This document shows, piece after piece, positions 46,443-56,600 of a stretch of 64,000 nucleotides of DNA. The notes below the pieces were generated by a model. That model ran no database searches, was not told the DNA's origin, and worked only from the letters and a program-made list of their open reading frames with translations. The stretch's first letter is position 1. Each line of letters starts with the position of its first letter. The translations under genes and the position numbers were made by a program. The stretch spans positions 1,302,001 through 1,366,000 of the forward strand of contig NC_008571.1 of assembly GCF_000060345.1 (NCBI RefSeq), read 5' to 3'. This DNA is from Christiangramia forsetii KT0803. Its GTDB lineage: Bacteria; Bacteroidota; Bacteroidia; Flavobacteriales; Flavobacteriaceae.

Positions 46443-47711
46443 ATGAAAATAGGCAAGGTGATATTCAAATTAACAGAACCTTTTCAGGCGCTGCAAAATA
46501 GGCTGTTCGCGAAAGTATATCTGGCACAGACTATTAGCCTGCTGGGGGATGCTTTTACCTGGGTTGGTCTTGCCTTGCTTGCCTATCAATTTGGGGAAGA
46601 AAGGGCTGCTATAATATTGGCTGCCGCGCTTACATTGAGGGTCACTGCTTTTATCATCTTTTCGCCATTTGCCGGTGTACTTGCAGATCGTATGGATCGA
46701 AAAAAGATTTTGTATACGACGCATTTTATTAGGATGGGTCTGGTTGCCTTACTGCCGTTCATTACGGCCGAATGGCAAATTTATGCAATCGTATTTCTTA
46801 TGAATGTTTTCAATGCTTTTTTTAGCCCTACTTATAGATCTGTTATCCCTCAGATTGTGGATAAAAGATTATATCGGCAAGCTATTGGGTTATCGGCTGC
46901 CACGTATCAGTTATTAGGGGTTTTAGGTCCGGGTTTAGCGGGAATACTTGCAGTCTGGATGGGAGCCAGGGAGATATTCCTGGTTGATGCGGGAACATTT
47001 ATTATCGCAGGGATTTTACTTTTAACACTCCCTAAAACCTTTTTAAATGCAACTAAGGAAGAAGTTCCCAGTAAACACCCAACCACCTGGCAGGATGTTA
47101 CTAAAGGAGCCAGGCTCTTGTTTCAAAATAAGTATATCCGTTTTGCACTTTTCATAGAACTGGTATCGGCTATGGCAGGAGCATTTATCCTGGTTAATAC
47201 TATAATACTGGTTAAAGGTGGTTTAGAGTTAACTGATAAGGATTATGGTTTGATTATGGCGGCCTTTGGTATTGGTGCAACAGTGGCTGCTTTTGTTTCA
47301 GGAGCTATTGATAAATCTAAATCGAGACAAGTTTCCTTATTATTGGGAGCATTAGTATTGGGACTGTCAATTAGTGCCGCAAACTATCTTAATTTTTCTT
47401 TGCTTTTTGTGTTCTGGATCTTTGCAGGGTTGGGACAAAGTCTTGCAGAAATTCCTTCAGAAACCCTTATTGGGGAAAATATATCAGATAGTGAACAGGG
47501 AAAAGTATATGGTTCCCATTTCGCTTTTTCCCATCTATGGTGGGCGATTTCTTATCCAATAGCAGGATACCTTGGGACTAATTTCCCAGATAGGGAATTT
47601 CTCTATGGTGGAATTATCACTTTGACATTGTTGACGATTGTTTTTCTGTTTCTCAGGCCAAAGGATAGTGTTAGAAAATCAAAACATTTAAAATCGCGGA
47701 AAGTAGGTTAG
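46443..47711 (+). CDS. MFS transporter (EntS/NreB-like)
   Basis: A 422-residue major facilitator with about 12 hydrophobic segments. The motif-A loop is PFAGVLADRMDRKK near residues 74-87. LAQTISLLGDAFTWVGLALL at the N-terminus is typical of the EntS/macrolide-efflux-like subgroup that also includes nickel-resistance NreB proteins. In this locus export of metal or a metal chelate is likely. It begins 36 bases after the adaptor gene and overlaps no other gene. Confidence 0.85.
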   Translation: MKIGKVIFKLTEPFQALQNRLFAKVYLAQTISLLGDAFTWVGLALLAYQFGEERAAIILAAALTLRVTAFIIFSPFAGVLADRMDRKKILYTTHFIRMGLVALLPFITAEWQIYAIVFLMNVFNAFFSPTYRSVIPQIVDKRLYRQAIGLSAATYQLLGVLGPGLAGILAVWMGAREIFLVDAGTFIIAGILLLTLPKTFLNATKEEVPSKHPTTWQDVTKGARLLFQNKYIRFALFIELVSAMAGAFILVNTIILVKGGLELTDKDYGLIMAAFGIGATVAAFVSGAIDKSKSRQVSLLLGALVLGLSISAANYLNFSLLFVFWIFAGLGQSLAEIPSETLIGENISDSEQGKVYGSHFAFSHLWWAISYPIAGYLGTNFPDREFLYGGIITLTLLTIVFLFLRPKDSVRKSKHLKSRKVG

Positions 47712-47726
47712 GCATTAACTAAGAGT

Positions 47727-47984
47727 ATGAATATTATGGAAGATCATAAAAACAATAAGACCGTTATTTATCAGTGTAATGGAGTAAACTGCCGAAAGAA
47801 AAAAGGCAAGCTTTTACATTATTATATGAAGAAATATAAACTGAAAAACAAAATTGAAGTTGATATAATAGATTGTAACAATAGATGTCAACAAGCCCCT
47901 GTTCTCCATCTTCATCCAGACGATATTTGGTTTTCGGAGAAAGATTTAGGAACAGTTATTAAAAGATATATTTTGAATAAATAA
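47727..47984 (+). CDS. (2Fe-2S) ferredoxin-like, thioredoxin-fold protein
   Basis: An 85-residue protein with four cysteines arranged as in thioredoxin-like (2Fe-2S) ferredoxins: YQCNGVNCRKKKG near the N-terminus (C17 and C22) and IDCNNRCQQAPVLHLHPDD (C49 and C53). Relatives bind a 2Fe-2S cluster or act as small metal-binding proteins. The presence in a metal-efflux operon suggests an electron or metal carrier. The start could be the second Met three codons later. Confidence 0.75.
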   Translation: MNIMEDHKNNKTVIYQCNGVNCRKKKGKLLHYYMKKYKLKNKIEVDIIDCNNRCQQAPVLHLHPDDIWFSEKDLGTVIKRYILNK

Positions 47985-48065
47985 TCCAACTAGGCTGTAT
48001 CTAAGTCAATTATGGGAAGAGTATCTCAAAAATTAAAAAGCAATAAATCTCAAAATAAAAAAATT

Positions 48066-48266
48066 ATGAAAAAAGTATTTTTTATCACAACAGTTGTTTT
48101 GGCCCTATTAGTATCGTGTAAAGAAACTAAGAAGGAAGAAACTGGTCCCAATGCGAAAAAGGATAATAATGCAGAAATGGTTAGGATCGAAGATAGCATC
48201 CAAATGACCCGCGAAAAAACAATGGATAGTTTAGAGCAGGTTAAATCACATGGGCATGCCCATTAA
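48066..48266 (+). CDS. Small lipoprotein with a His-rich tail
   Basis: A 66-residue lipoprotein: signal sequence ending in ALLVSCKETK, a charged body and a C-terminal KSHGHAH that could bind metal. The start at 48066 (MKKVFFITT) gives a normal signal peptide; the frame extends upstream to 48012 but with a poorly matching N-terminus. It lies between the ferredoxin-like and HupE-like genes in the metal locus. Confidence 0.65.
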   Translation: MKKVFFITTVVLALLVSCKETKKEETGPNAKKDNNAEMVRIEDSIQMTREKTMDSLEQVKSHGHAH

Positions 48267-48319
48267 TAATCGAAGTGCCAATGTACTGCGATGTGCAATG
48301 GGACTTAAACAATTTTATT

Positions 48320-49009
48320 ATGAAAATTAAAAAAATATATGCCTTTCTCTTTCTTTTTCTATGCGGAGCATTCGGCTCTCTGGCATATGCTCACGGAGTA
48401 GATGAAAACACACAAACGTTTCTATTGGGAAATAGTGGCGTGGCATTTGGCCCATTTTTATACATAGGAGCTAAACATATGATTACCGGCTATGATCACT
48501 TACTATTTTTGGTCGGTGTTATTTTCTTTCTGTATAAACCGAAACAAGTACTCTTATATGTTAGTTTCTTTACCATTGGCCATAGCACCACTTTGTTATT
48601 AGGTGTTTTAGCCGATATCAATATTAATGCGTACTTAATCGATGCTATTATCGCCTTATCTATCGTATATAAAGGCTTTGATAATTTAGGCGGCTTTAAG
48701 CGCTTCTTTGGTAAACAGCCGAATACCCAGGCGGCGGTTTTGATATTCGGGTTGTTTCACGGTTTTGGTCTTGCAAGTAAGTTACAAGAATTTAAATTCG
48801 ACCGTGAGGGTCTCTTGACTAATCTAATTGGTTTCAATATTGGAGTAGAAATAGGGCAATTTATTGCTTTAGCAGTAGTATTGATTCTTATCACGGTTTG
48901 GAGAAGACATCGCAGCTTTATGAAATTTTCAACAATTACAAATACAGCTTTAATGGCCGCAGGTTTTTTATTGCTCGGCTTTCAATTAACAGGCTACTTT
49001 ACATCTTAA
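48320..49009 (+). CDS. HupE/UreJ-family membrane protein
   Basis: A 229-residue membrane protein with a signal peptide ending SLAYAHG and about six hydrophobic segments. The family signature GYDHLLFLVGVIFFL is present, with FTIGHSTTLLLG and FGLFHGFGLA; several His in these segments could ligand metal. HupE/UreJ proteins import nickel or cobalt. Here, among efflux genes, the transport direction and metal are open. The ATG at 48320 is preferred over the upstream frame. Confidence 0.85.
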   Translation: MKIKKIYAFLFLFLCGAFGSLAYAHGVDENTQTFLLGNSGVAFGPFLYIGAKHMITGYDHLLFLVGVIFFLYKPKQVLLYVSFFTIGHSTTLLLGVLADININAYLIDAIIALSIVYKGFDNLGGFKRFFGKQPNTQAAVLIFGLFHGFGLASKLQEFKFDREGLLTNLIGFNIGVEIGQFIALAVVLILITVWRRHRSFMKFSTITNTALMAAGFLLLGFQLTGYFTS

Positions 49010-49020
49010 AAAATATAATT

Positions 49021-49653
49021 ATGTCAGAAATGAAACCTCCATTATTGGAAAAAAATAAAATTATAAAAGCAACTCTTATTTCACTTATCGTAGGAGCATT
49101 ATTACTAGTGATAGCTGTTTTGCCAGCCGAATATGGAATGGATCCTACAGGTGTGGGGAAACTGATAGGATTTAGCAAACTATACGTTCCAGAAGAATCC
49201 GGAACAAATAGTTTAGGAGTAATGGCAACAAACTCAACCACTCCTCTCATTAAATTAGAAAAGGCAGGTTCAGGGCCAAATGTGGAAAGACCTGCTGAGG
49301 CCGATAATCCACCTCCAACTACGCAATTAAAATCACGTGAGGATGAAACTAAAGTGGTGGTTCCGGCAGGAAAAGGAATTGAGTTCAAAATAGATATGCT
49401 CAAATATGGAAAAATGAAATATGAATGGACTACCGCTAACGGTGAGGTTCTTTATTTTGATTTTCACGGAGAAGTAAAACAGGAAAAAAAAGTTAAAGAG
49501 GTTTACTTCGAGAGTTATACTATTTCCAGCTCCAATAATATGGTGGGAACCTTATTGGCCCCATATGACGGGAAACATGGTTGGTTTTTCAGAAACACCG
49601 GTAATGAGGATGTCACGGTAACTTTGAGACTTAAAGGTCAGTATTCATTATAA
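49021..49653 (+). CDS. Transmembrane anchor protein, HupE partner
   Basis: A 210-residue protein with a single N-terminal membrane segment (about 14-35, TLISLIVGALLLVIAVLPAE) and a periplasmic beta-rich domain containing KVVVPAGKGIEFKIDMLKYG and YEWTTANGEVLYFDFHGE. Proteins of this type are annotated as 'transmembrane anchor protein' and often follow hupE-like genes in metal-resistance clusters. The function is unknown. The gap to hupE is 11 bases. The frame overlaps the end of hupE only if a much earlier start is taken. Confidence 0.7.
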   Translation: MSEMKPPLLEKNKIIKATLISLIVGALLLVIAVLPAEYGMDPTGVGKLIGFSKLYVPEESGTNSLGVMATNSTTPLIKLEKAGSGPNVERPAEADNPPPTTQLKSREDETKVVVPAGKGIEFKIDMLKYGKMKYEWTTANGEVLYFDFHGEVKQEKKVKEVYFESYTISSSNNMVGTLLAPYDGKHGWFFRNTGNEDVTVTLRLKGQYSL

Positions 49654-49809
49654 TTTTAAGTCCTGCAATGGAAGGTGAATTTCTGCCTATTTAGAATTTC
49701 CTAAAATACTATTGAACCAGAGAAAAACAAGAAGCCATAATAGGAGAAGCCTCTAAAACTACTTTGAATTTTAAAATTACATATTTCAAACATAGTTCAG
49801 TTAACATCC

Positions 49810-49998
49810 ATGAAAAGCAGGAACAAAGGAAAAAAAAGTGCTAATTCCGGAACCTTCAAAAGAGCAGGTTTTAGAGCAGGATCTAAGGAGAAAGGGGGCA
49901 AATGGAGTATTTCGGATCTTCTTTCCCTAATTTTTATTTTTATAGTCGTTTTAGGGATAATTTTATATATCTACCAGCATTTAACACTGTTGTTTTAA
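49810..49998 (+). CDS. Small single-helix membrane protein
   Basis: A 62-residue frame with a very basic Gly/Ser/Lys-rich N-terminus and a C-terminal membrane helix (LLSLIFIFIVVLGIILYIYQ). No family is recognised. The tail-anchored layout and position between two metal loci make a real gene plausible but not certain. Confidence 0.5.
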   Translation: MKSRNKGKKSANSGTFKRAGFRAGSKEKGGKWSISDLLSLIFIFIVVLGIILYIYQHLTLLF

Positions 49999-50087
49999 AA
50001 GTTTATCGGTTTGATTTAAAGTGTTTTACGATATTTAGGTGTACATAGTTCTACATTTAAGACAGGTCTTTACAGCATAGAGATTTT

Positions 50088-50141
50088 ATTAGTTGAAGTA
50101 TAAACCATAGGAGCTAAGATTCTTATGGTTTATTTTATTTT
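50088..50141 (+). repeat. 54-base hairpin repeat, copy 2 (terminator-like)
   Basis: Differs from 40006-40059 at one position. The stem is TAAACCATA (50101-50109) with TATGGTTTA (50124-50132), followed by TTTTATTTT. It precedes the second metal-efflux locus, again before a gene for a small LRGPP-ending protein. Confidence 0.75.
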
Positions 50142-50180
50142 CCCCTAAATCTCTGTGATAAATTATTACTTTTGTAATCA

Positions 50181-50615
50181 GTGCAAATACAAAATCAAAT
50201 AAAAGCCTTATTCCTTCTAGGTGTATTTATGCTGATGTCTTTTCATCAGGTAATACCTCATGCACATCATGAACATGAGGAGGAGAAGAACGAGGTTGCA
50301 CACCAGCATTCCGGTGAAGATCATCACCACGAAAAGAAAAAGGAAGATAAGCGAGGCGGATTCTTGTCTTATTTGCTGGCTATTCATTCTCATACGAGTG
50401 CTTCCAATGAAATTCCGGTTATTAAGGAATATTCCGAGGACGTCAGGGTTCAAAATACCGAAGCTAAAAAGAAAGCTTCAAATAAATACTATTTAGGTAA
50501 TTGGGTTTTAGCTGATCAGGATTCAGAAAATTTTGAAATTTATCAGCCTCCCAACGATTATTTTAATCCCTATTTATCTTTACTCTCACTTCGGGGACCT
50601 CCCGACTTAGTTTGA
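50181..50615 (+). CDS. Small exported His-rich protein heading the second metal-efflux locus
   Basis: A 144-residue protein with a GTG start, a signal segment (IKALFLLGVFMLMSFHQVI) and a His/Glu-rich metal-binding-like stretch, PHAHHEHEEEKNEVAHQHSG, followed by GEDHHHEKKK. The end LLSLRGPPDLV matches the end of the protein at 40160. A -7 box TACTTTTG (50167-50174) ends 7 bases before the GTG, so the transcript may be leaderless. A Zn, Cu or Ni buffering role in the periplasm is plausible. Confidence 0.65.
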   Translation: MQIQNQIKALFLLGVFMLMSFHQVIPHAHHEHEEEKNEVAHQHSGEDHHHEKKKEDKRGGFLSYLLAIHSHTSASNEIPVIKEYSEDVRVQNTEAKKKASNKYYLGNWVLADQDSENFEIYQPPNDYFNPYLSLLSLRGPPDLV

Positions 50616-50686
50616 TCAGCTAGTCAGGCCACTACTTAAAATAGCTGGCTGACCTTATCGTATAGATTAAACTAAAATCAAAATTT

Positions 50687-51871
50687 ATGTACAGAAATAT
50701 AGTTTCCGCTGTATGCGGAATACTAATCTTTATGGGCTCATTCGCCCAGGATACCGGTATGAACGGCATTTTGGAGCAGATTAGCCAGAATAACAGGCAA
50801 CTCAAGGCATATCAGTCTTATATGGCTAGTCAGAATCTTGCTAATAAAACGGAGAACAACCTGCAGGATCCCGAGGTTTCAGCCTTTTATCTTCCGTTCG
50901 GGGAACATCAAACCGGTGATTATACTGAATATCTGGTTTCTCAGCAATTTGAGTTTCCTACAGTTTATGGAGCACGCAGCAAGCGTATTGAAAAGCAAAA
51001 GGAATTGCTGGAACTAGAGTATGAAACGCTACGTGAAGAGGTATTACTGAATGCCAAGAAACAGCTTTTGGAATTGCAGACCCTGCAGAAACGAAAAGAG
51101 CTGGAGGAAAAAAGAGTAGAGCAGGCCAAACAGGTGTATGATCAAATTCAGCGTTTATTCAATGCAGAACAGATTGGTATCCTGGAATTGAATAAAGCCA
51201 AAGTAGCCTGGTTACAGGAGCAGTTTGAACTGGATCAGGTCAACATTAGGATTAGGAGCACATTGCTGGAACTTCAGAAATTGAACGGTGGAAATACAAT
51301 TGAGGCTGAAGAGGTAGAATTTTTCGCAGATCCTGAATTGGCCGAAATGCAGACGCTTTGGGAAGAAAAACTTTCCGAAGATGCCGAAATTCAGCAGTTA
51401 AAAGCTCGTGAGAATCTTGCCCAACAGCAGGTAAAACTGGAAAAGAATAAAATTCTTCCAGACCTAAGCATTGGTTATAATTACCAGGGAGTGAATTCCA
51501 GTAATTATTCCGGTTTCTTAGGAGGACTATCCATCCCGCTCTGGAACAGCAAAAATAAGGTAAAAGCTGCTGAGGCAAATTTGGAATATACCCAAGACAA
51601 TACCGGTGCTGAAACTGCTGAATTATACACTCGTTTTCAGGAAGACTATCAGCAATATCAATTATTAAAGAGAAAATACGAGGAATATCAGCAAACCTTT
51701 CAGGATCTGAATTCCGAAGAACTTTTATTTAAAGCTTACGAACTTGGGGAATTTTCATTTCTGGATTATTACCGGGAAGTGGAGTTCTACCGGCAGGCTT
51801 TTAACAATATGCTGGAGATGGAAAAAGAACTCCTTCAGCTTAAAGCAACACTTTTAAAACATCAATTATAA
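50687..51871 (+). CDS. TolC-family outer-membrane efflux protein
   Basis: A 394-residue protein with a signal peptide ending GSFAQ and the two coiled-coil repeats of TolC/CusC proteins: QNLANKTENNLQDPEVSAFY in the first half and EKNKILPDLSIGYNYQG starting the second. It is the outer-membrane exit duct of the second efflux system. In the first system this part is fused to the pump. It lies 9 bases before the His-rich lipoprotein gene. Confidence 0.9.
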   Translation: MYRNIVSAVCGILIFMGSFAQDTGMNGILEQISQNNRQLKAYQSYMASQNLANKTENNLQDPEVSAFYLPFGEHQTGDYTEYLVSQQFEFPTVYGARSKRIEKQKELLELEYETLREEVLLNAKKQLLELQTLQKRKELEEKRVEQAKQVYDQIQRLFNAEQIGILELNKAKVAWLQEQFELDQVNIRIRSTLLELQKLNGGNTIEAEEVEFFADPELAEMQTLWEEKLSEDAEIQQLKARENLAQQQVKLEKNKILPDLSIGYNYQGVNSSNYSGFLGGLSIPLWNSKNKVKAAEANLEYTQDNTGAETAELYTRFQEDYQQYQLLKRKYEEYQQTFQDLNSEELLFKAYELGEFSFLDYYREVEFYRQAFNNMLEMEKELLQLKATLLKHQL

Positions 51872-51880
51872 TTAAATAAT

Positions 51881-52162
51881 ATGAATTTCAAGAATTTATT
51901 TTTCGCAGCAATATTAGTATTTGGTTTTTCAGCTTGTAGAGATACAGCAAAAGAAGATCATGGACATGAACATGCAGAAGGAACTGGAGCTCATGCCCCG
52001 GAGGAGGAAGAGCATGGTCATCCACATAATGAAGATGGTAGTCATATGGACGAAGATCATATGGAACAGGAAGAATTCAAAGTTGGTGAAGATTCACTCG
52101 ATATGCATGAGGATTCTGACCACCATACGCATGATGACGGAACGGAGCATGAGGATCATTAA
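51881..52162 (+). CDS. His- and acid-rich small lipoprotein
   Basis: A 93-residue lipoprotein with lipobox region GFSACRDTA. The mature part is almost wholly low-complexity His/Glu/Asp, for example HGHEHAEGTGAHAPEEEEHG and DSDHHTHDDGTEHEDH. It probably binds divalent metal at the membrane surface and hands it to or shields the adaptor encoded 15 bases downstream. No defined family was recognised. Confidence 0.78.
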   Translation: MNFKNLFFAAILVFGFSACRDTAKEDHGHEHAEGTGAHAPEEEEHGHPHNEDGSHMDEDHMEQEEFKVGEDSLDMHEDSDHHTHDDGTEHEDH

Positions 52163-52177
52163 AAATCAATAGTAGAC

Positions 52178-53674
52178 ATGAAATATATTTATATAGTATG
52201 CATCTCGCTTTTCCTATTTTCCTGCGGAAATAACGAGGAGGAAGGCCATGCGCACGATGCAGAAGGAAATCACGTAGGCTCAGAAGTTCCCGCGATCAGT
52301 AAAACCATCTGGACAGACCAGACGGAGCTTTTCGTTGAATTTCCGGCTTTAGTGGAAGGAAAAACCAGCAAATTTGCAGCTCATTTTACTGTTCTGGATA
52401 AACACCAGCCGATTCGAAAGGGCTCGGTTACAGTGAGCCTTATTCAAGGAGATAGCGGAATTCGGCATAAGGTGGAATCGCCGTCTTCACCCGGAATTTT
52501 TTCACCCGCTTTACAGCCAAAAGAACCGGGGACTTACGACCTGGTTTTTGATCTGAAAACTCCTGAGTATTCAGACAGGATCGTAATTGAAGATGTTCAG
52601 GTGTATGCCTCGGCTGCGGAAGCTTCAGAAAATATAACGGAAGCTGAAGATGCCGGCATTAGCTTTTTAAAGGAGCAGGCCTGGAAGATCGATTTTCAAA
52701 CAGAGCCTGTTACAGATGGTGAAGTTTATGACATTGTGCATACATCAGGAGTATGGCAAGCCGCTCCGGGAACATATAAGTCCCTTGCAGCAGGAGCTAA
52801 TGGAATGGTAAATTTTGCTTTAGATAACCTAACGGAAGGAACCGAGGTGAAAAAAGGTCAGCTGTTGATGACTTTGAGCAGCGAAGGACTTTCTTCCAAT
52901 AATATCCAGGCAGAAATCGCTCAGGCCAAAGCCAGGTACGATCAAGCGAAAGCTGAATATGAACGAAAAAAGGAACTTTATGAGGATAAAATTGTGCCCA
53001 AAGCGGAATTTGAAAGGGTGGAAAGCGACTTTCGGGTAGCCGAATCTAATTACCGTGCACTTGCCTCCAATTACGGAGCTGGCGGGAAGCAAATCAGGGC
53101 TCCATTTGACGGATTTATAAAATCCATCAGCACGTCAAACGGGGATTACGTAGAACAGGGAGCTAATCTTGTTAGCATTGGAACTGACAAATCACGTTTG
53201 CTTAAAACGCAATTAAGTGCCTCTCATAATCCAAGTAAAGAAGCTATTGCGAGTGTATGGTACAGAAATGATGAAGGCATCTGGAGTGAAGTAGAAGATG
53301 GATCGATTGTTTCCGTAGGGAAGGAAGTGGAAGATCGCAAACCAATGATCCCTGTCTTTATTAAAGTAAACGATGTAGTTGAAATGCCAGAAGGCAGTTT
53401 TACTGAAGTACAGATCGCTCTTGGAGAGGCTGAAACCGGAATTGTGGTGCCTGAAGCTGCATTACTCGAAGATTACGGTAATTTTTCTGTGATCGTACAA
53501 ACCGGCGGAGAAAGTTTTGAAAGAAGACCTGTAAAGATCGGGAAACGAAACGGAAAGAATGCACAGGTACTTAGCGGACTTGAGGCCAGAGACGTTGTCG
53601 TGACCACCGGAAATTACCAGGTTAAGATGGCTTCAATGTCCGGACAAACACCTGCTCATGGGCATGATCATTAA
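52178..53674 (+). CDS. RND efflux periplasmic adaptor with extended N-terminal domain
   Basis: A 498-residue lipoprotein (lipobox LFSCGNN) about 100 residues longer than the adaptor at 45210. An extra N-terminal domain (about 25-145) begins with a His-rich GHAHDAEGNH and has an immunoglobulin-like strand pattern. The barrel-sandwich and hairpin follow (AAGANGMVNFALDNLTEGTE, KIVPKAEFERVESDFRVAES), and a C-terminal GHDH tail. The His clusters at both ends suggest metal capture. It starts 15 bases after the lipoprotein gene and 18 bases before the pump gene. Confidence 0.9.
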   Translation: MKYIYIVCISLFLFSCGNNEEEGHAHDAEGNHVGSEVPAISKTIWTDQTELFVEFPALVEGKTSKFAAHFTVLDKHQPIRKGSVTVSLIQGDSGIRHKVESPSSPGIFSPALQPKEPGTYDLVFDLKTPEYSDRIVIEDVQVYASAAEASENITEAEDAGISFLKEQAWKIDFQTEPVTDGEVYDIVHTSGVWQAAPGTYKSLAAGANGMVNFALDNLTEGTEVKKGQLLMTLSSEGLSSNNIQAEIAQAKARYDQAKAEYERKKELYEDKIVPKAEFERVESDFRVAESNYRALASNYGAGGKQIRAPFDGFIKSISTSNGDYVEQGANLVSIGTDKSRLLKTQLSASHNPSKEAIASVWYRNDEGIWSEVEDGSIVSVGKEVEDRKPMIPVFIKVNDVVEMPEGSFTEVQIALGEAETGIVVPEAALLEDYGNFSVIVQTGGESFERRPVKIGKRNGKNAQVLSGLEARDVVVTTGNYQVKMASMSGQTPAHGHDH

Positions 53675-53692
53675 TATTGAAATAGAAATTAG

Positions 53693-56600
53693 ATGTTAAA
53701 TAAAATATTATCAATTTCACTTAAAAACAGGCTTCTGGTCCTTCTGGCGGCTGTGGTACTGAGCGTCACCGGGTTTTACCTCGCACGTACTATGAACGTG
53801 GATGTATTCCCAGACCTTACCGCGCCTACCGTGACCATACTTACGGAAGCTCACGGAATGGAGAGTGAAGAGGTAGAGAAACTAGTAACTTACCAGCTCG
53901 AAACCGCGATGAACGGTTCGCCGAATGTAAGAAGGATTCGTTCTTCCTCAGCCGCGGGGATCTCCATCGTTTGGGTTGAATTCGACTGGGGTACTGATAT
54001 TTACAAGGCAAGACAGATCGTAAGTGAACGTATTCCAATGATTCGTGAAAACCTACCCACAGGAATAGGAGCGCCTACCATGGCACCCATTTCCTCAATT
54101 ATGGGGGAAGTTATGCTATTGGGAGTCACTTCAGATAGTCTTAGCCCTATGGAATTAAGAACCCTTTCTGACTGGCAGATCCGTCCACGGATCAAGGCCA
54201 TCGGAGGGATTGCAAACGTGGTGGTGATTGGAGGAGATTATAAACAATACCAGGTTTTTGCCGATCCCGGAAAAATGAAATATTACGATGTAAGTCTTGA
54301 GGAACTAACCGAGAAGGTTAAAGAGGCGAATACGAATGCTCCCGGTGGTTTTCTGAATCAATATGGAAATCAATACATCATCAAAGGTAGTGGTAGGGCT
54401 TATGTGATAGATGATCTGGAAGAAGCTGTGGTAAAACAGGTAAACGGCCAGAGTATTAAAATAAAGGATATTGCGGAAGTACAGATAGGCGCTGCCGATA
54501 AGATCGGTGATGGCTCCCTGAATGCAGAGCCGGCAGTTATTTTGACAATTTCTAAGCAGCCCGATGTGAATACCCTGGAACTTACCGAAAGACTGGACGA
54601 GGCCATTGCCGAACTGGAAACAAGTCTCCCTGAAAGCGTGGAGATCAAAAGTCAGATCTTCCGACAGGCAGACTTTATTGATGCTTCCATCAGCAATCTG
54701 AATATGACTCTGCTGGAAGGTGCCTTTTTCGTGGTCATCGTGTTATTCATATTCCTGATGAACTGGCGTACCACCCTAATTTCACTACTGGCGATCCCAA
54801 TTTCATTACTGGTATCGATCATCGTATTAAAAATGCTAGGCTATACCATCAATACCATGAGTTTGGGTGGAATGGCAATTGCAATTGGAGCACTGGTAGA
54901 TGATGCTATTATTGATGTGGAGAATGTTTATAAACGCCTGCGCGAAAATATTCGAAAACCAAAAGCTGAAAGGCAGTCGGTGATCACCGTGGTAAGGGAT
55001 GCATCGGTGGAAATTAGAAGTTCCATCATCATAGCAACCCTTATCATTATTGTCTCTTTTGTGCCGCTGTTTTTCCTTGGCGGAATGGAAGGCCGATTGC
55101 TGAAACCCCTGGGAATTGCTTTTATTACTTCTGTATTGACATCGCTGATTGTAGCGGTAACAGTTACTCCGGTGCTGTGTAGTTATCTTCTGAAAAAGGA
55201 GAAAATGCTGAAAAAGCAGTCCGAAGGAACAAAAGTGGAAAGATGGTTACAGAAGGCCTACGCCGATATTCTAAATCGAGCCTTAAAGATCCCTAAAACC
55301 GTGATCGCGGTAACAGTGGTTGCTTTTTTACTGAGTATTGCGTTATTTACGCAATTAGGAAGAAGTTTCCTCCCTGAATTCAACGAGGGATCACTAGTGA
55401 TAAGTGTGGTGGGGCCTCCATCCATGTCGCTAGAAGAAAGTAATAAGACTGGAAACCAGGTAGAGCAATTATTGCTTGAAATGCCTGAAGTGGATGTGGT
55501 TACCAGAAGGACCGGTAGAGCTGAACTGGACGAGCATGCCCAGGGAGTAAATGCCGCCGAGATCGATGTACCATTCACCCTGGAAGATAAATCGAAGGAG
55601 GAGTTTTTTGAAGAGGTACGGGGAAAATTAAGTATCGTTCCGGGGGTTAATATTACGCTGGGACAGCCAATTGCCCACCGTATCGACCATATGCTTTCAG
55701 GTACGAGAGCCAATATCGCGATCAAGATCTTTGGACCCGATTTACAACAGCTATATGAAATAGGTAAAAACGTGGAGGAGAATATTACTCCTATCGATGG
55801 GCTTGCCGATGTAGTTGTTGATCAGCAGATCGAAGTACCACAGATCAAGATAAGCCCAAAACGCCAGATCCTTTCAGCTTATGGAATGACCGTAGGACAG
55901 TTAATGGAGCAGGTAGATATCGCCTTTGCCGGTCACGAAGTTGGTGAGATTTATGAAGGTCAGAAGTATTTTGACCTGGTGGTGCGTTATAAGGAGGATG
56001 TTAGAAACAGCATTGAGAAGATCAAAACTGCCTTGATAGGATTGCCAAATGGTTCACAGGTTCCATTGGAACAGCTCGCTAGTGTTTCTTCTGTAAGCAG
56101 TCCTAATACCATTAGCAGGGAAGATGTACAGCGTAAAATAGTTGTGGCGGCCAATGTGCAGGGCCGTGATTTGAGAAGTGCGGTAGAAGAGATTCAGCAA
56201 ACTGTGAATTCTTCGGTGACTATTCCCGAAGGTTACAGAGTACAATATGGGGGCCAGTTTGAAAGTGAGTCCAGAGCTTCGCAAATGCTTTTGATTACTG
56301 CGGTGATAGCCATATTTGTGATCTTTTTGTTGCTTTATTTTGAATTCAATAATGTAAAACTGGCATTTGTGGTTCTCATCAATTTGCCGCTGGCACTTAT
56401 CGGTGGAATCCTCATTGTTTACTTCACTTCCGGTATTGTAAGTATCGCTTCTACTATTGGTTTTATAAGTCTCTTTGGAATAGCAACCCGGAACGGGATC
56501 TTACTGGTATCGAGATATGAAGATCTACGAAAGGAAGGCCTTAGGGGATATGAGCTCATTAAATCTGGTGCGCTCGACAGGTTAAATCCAATTCTGATGA

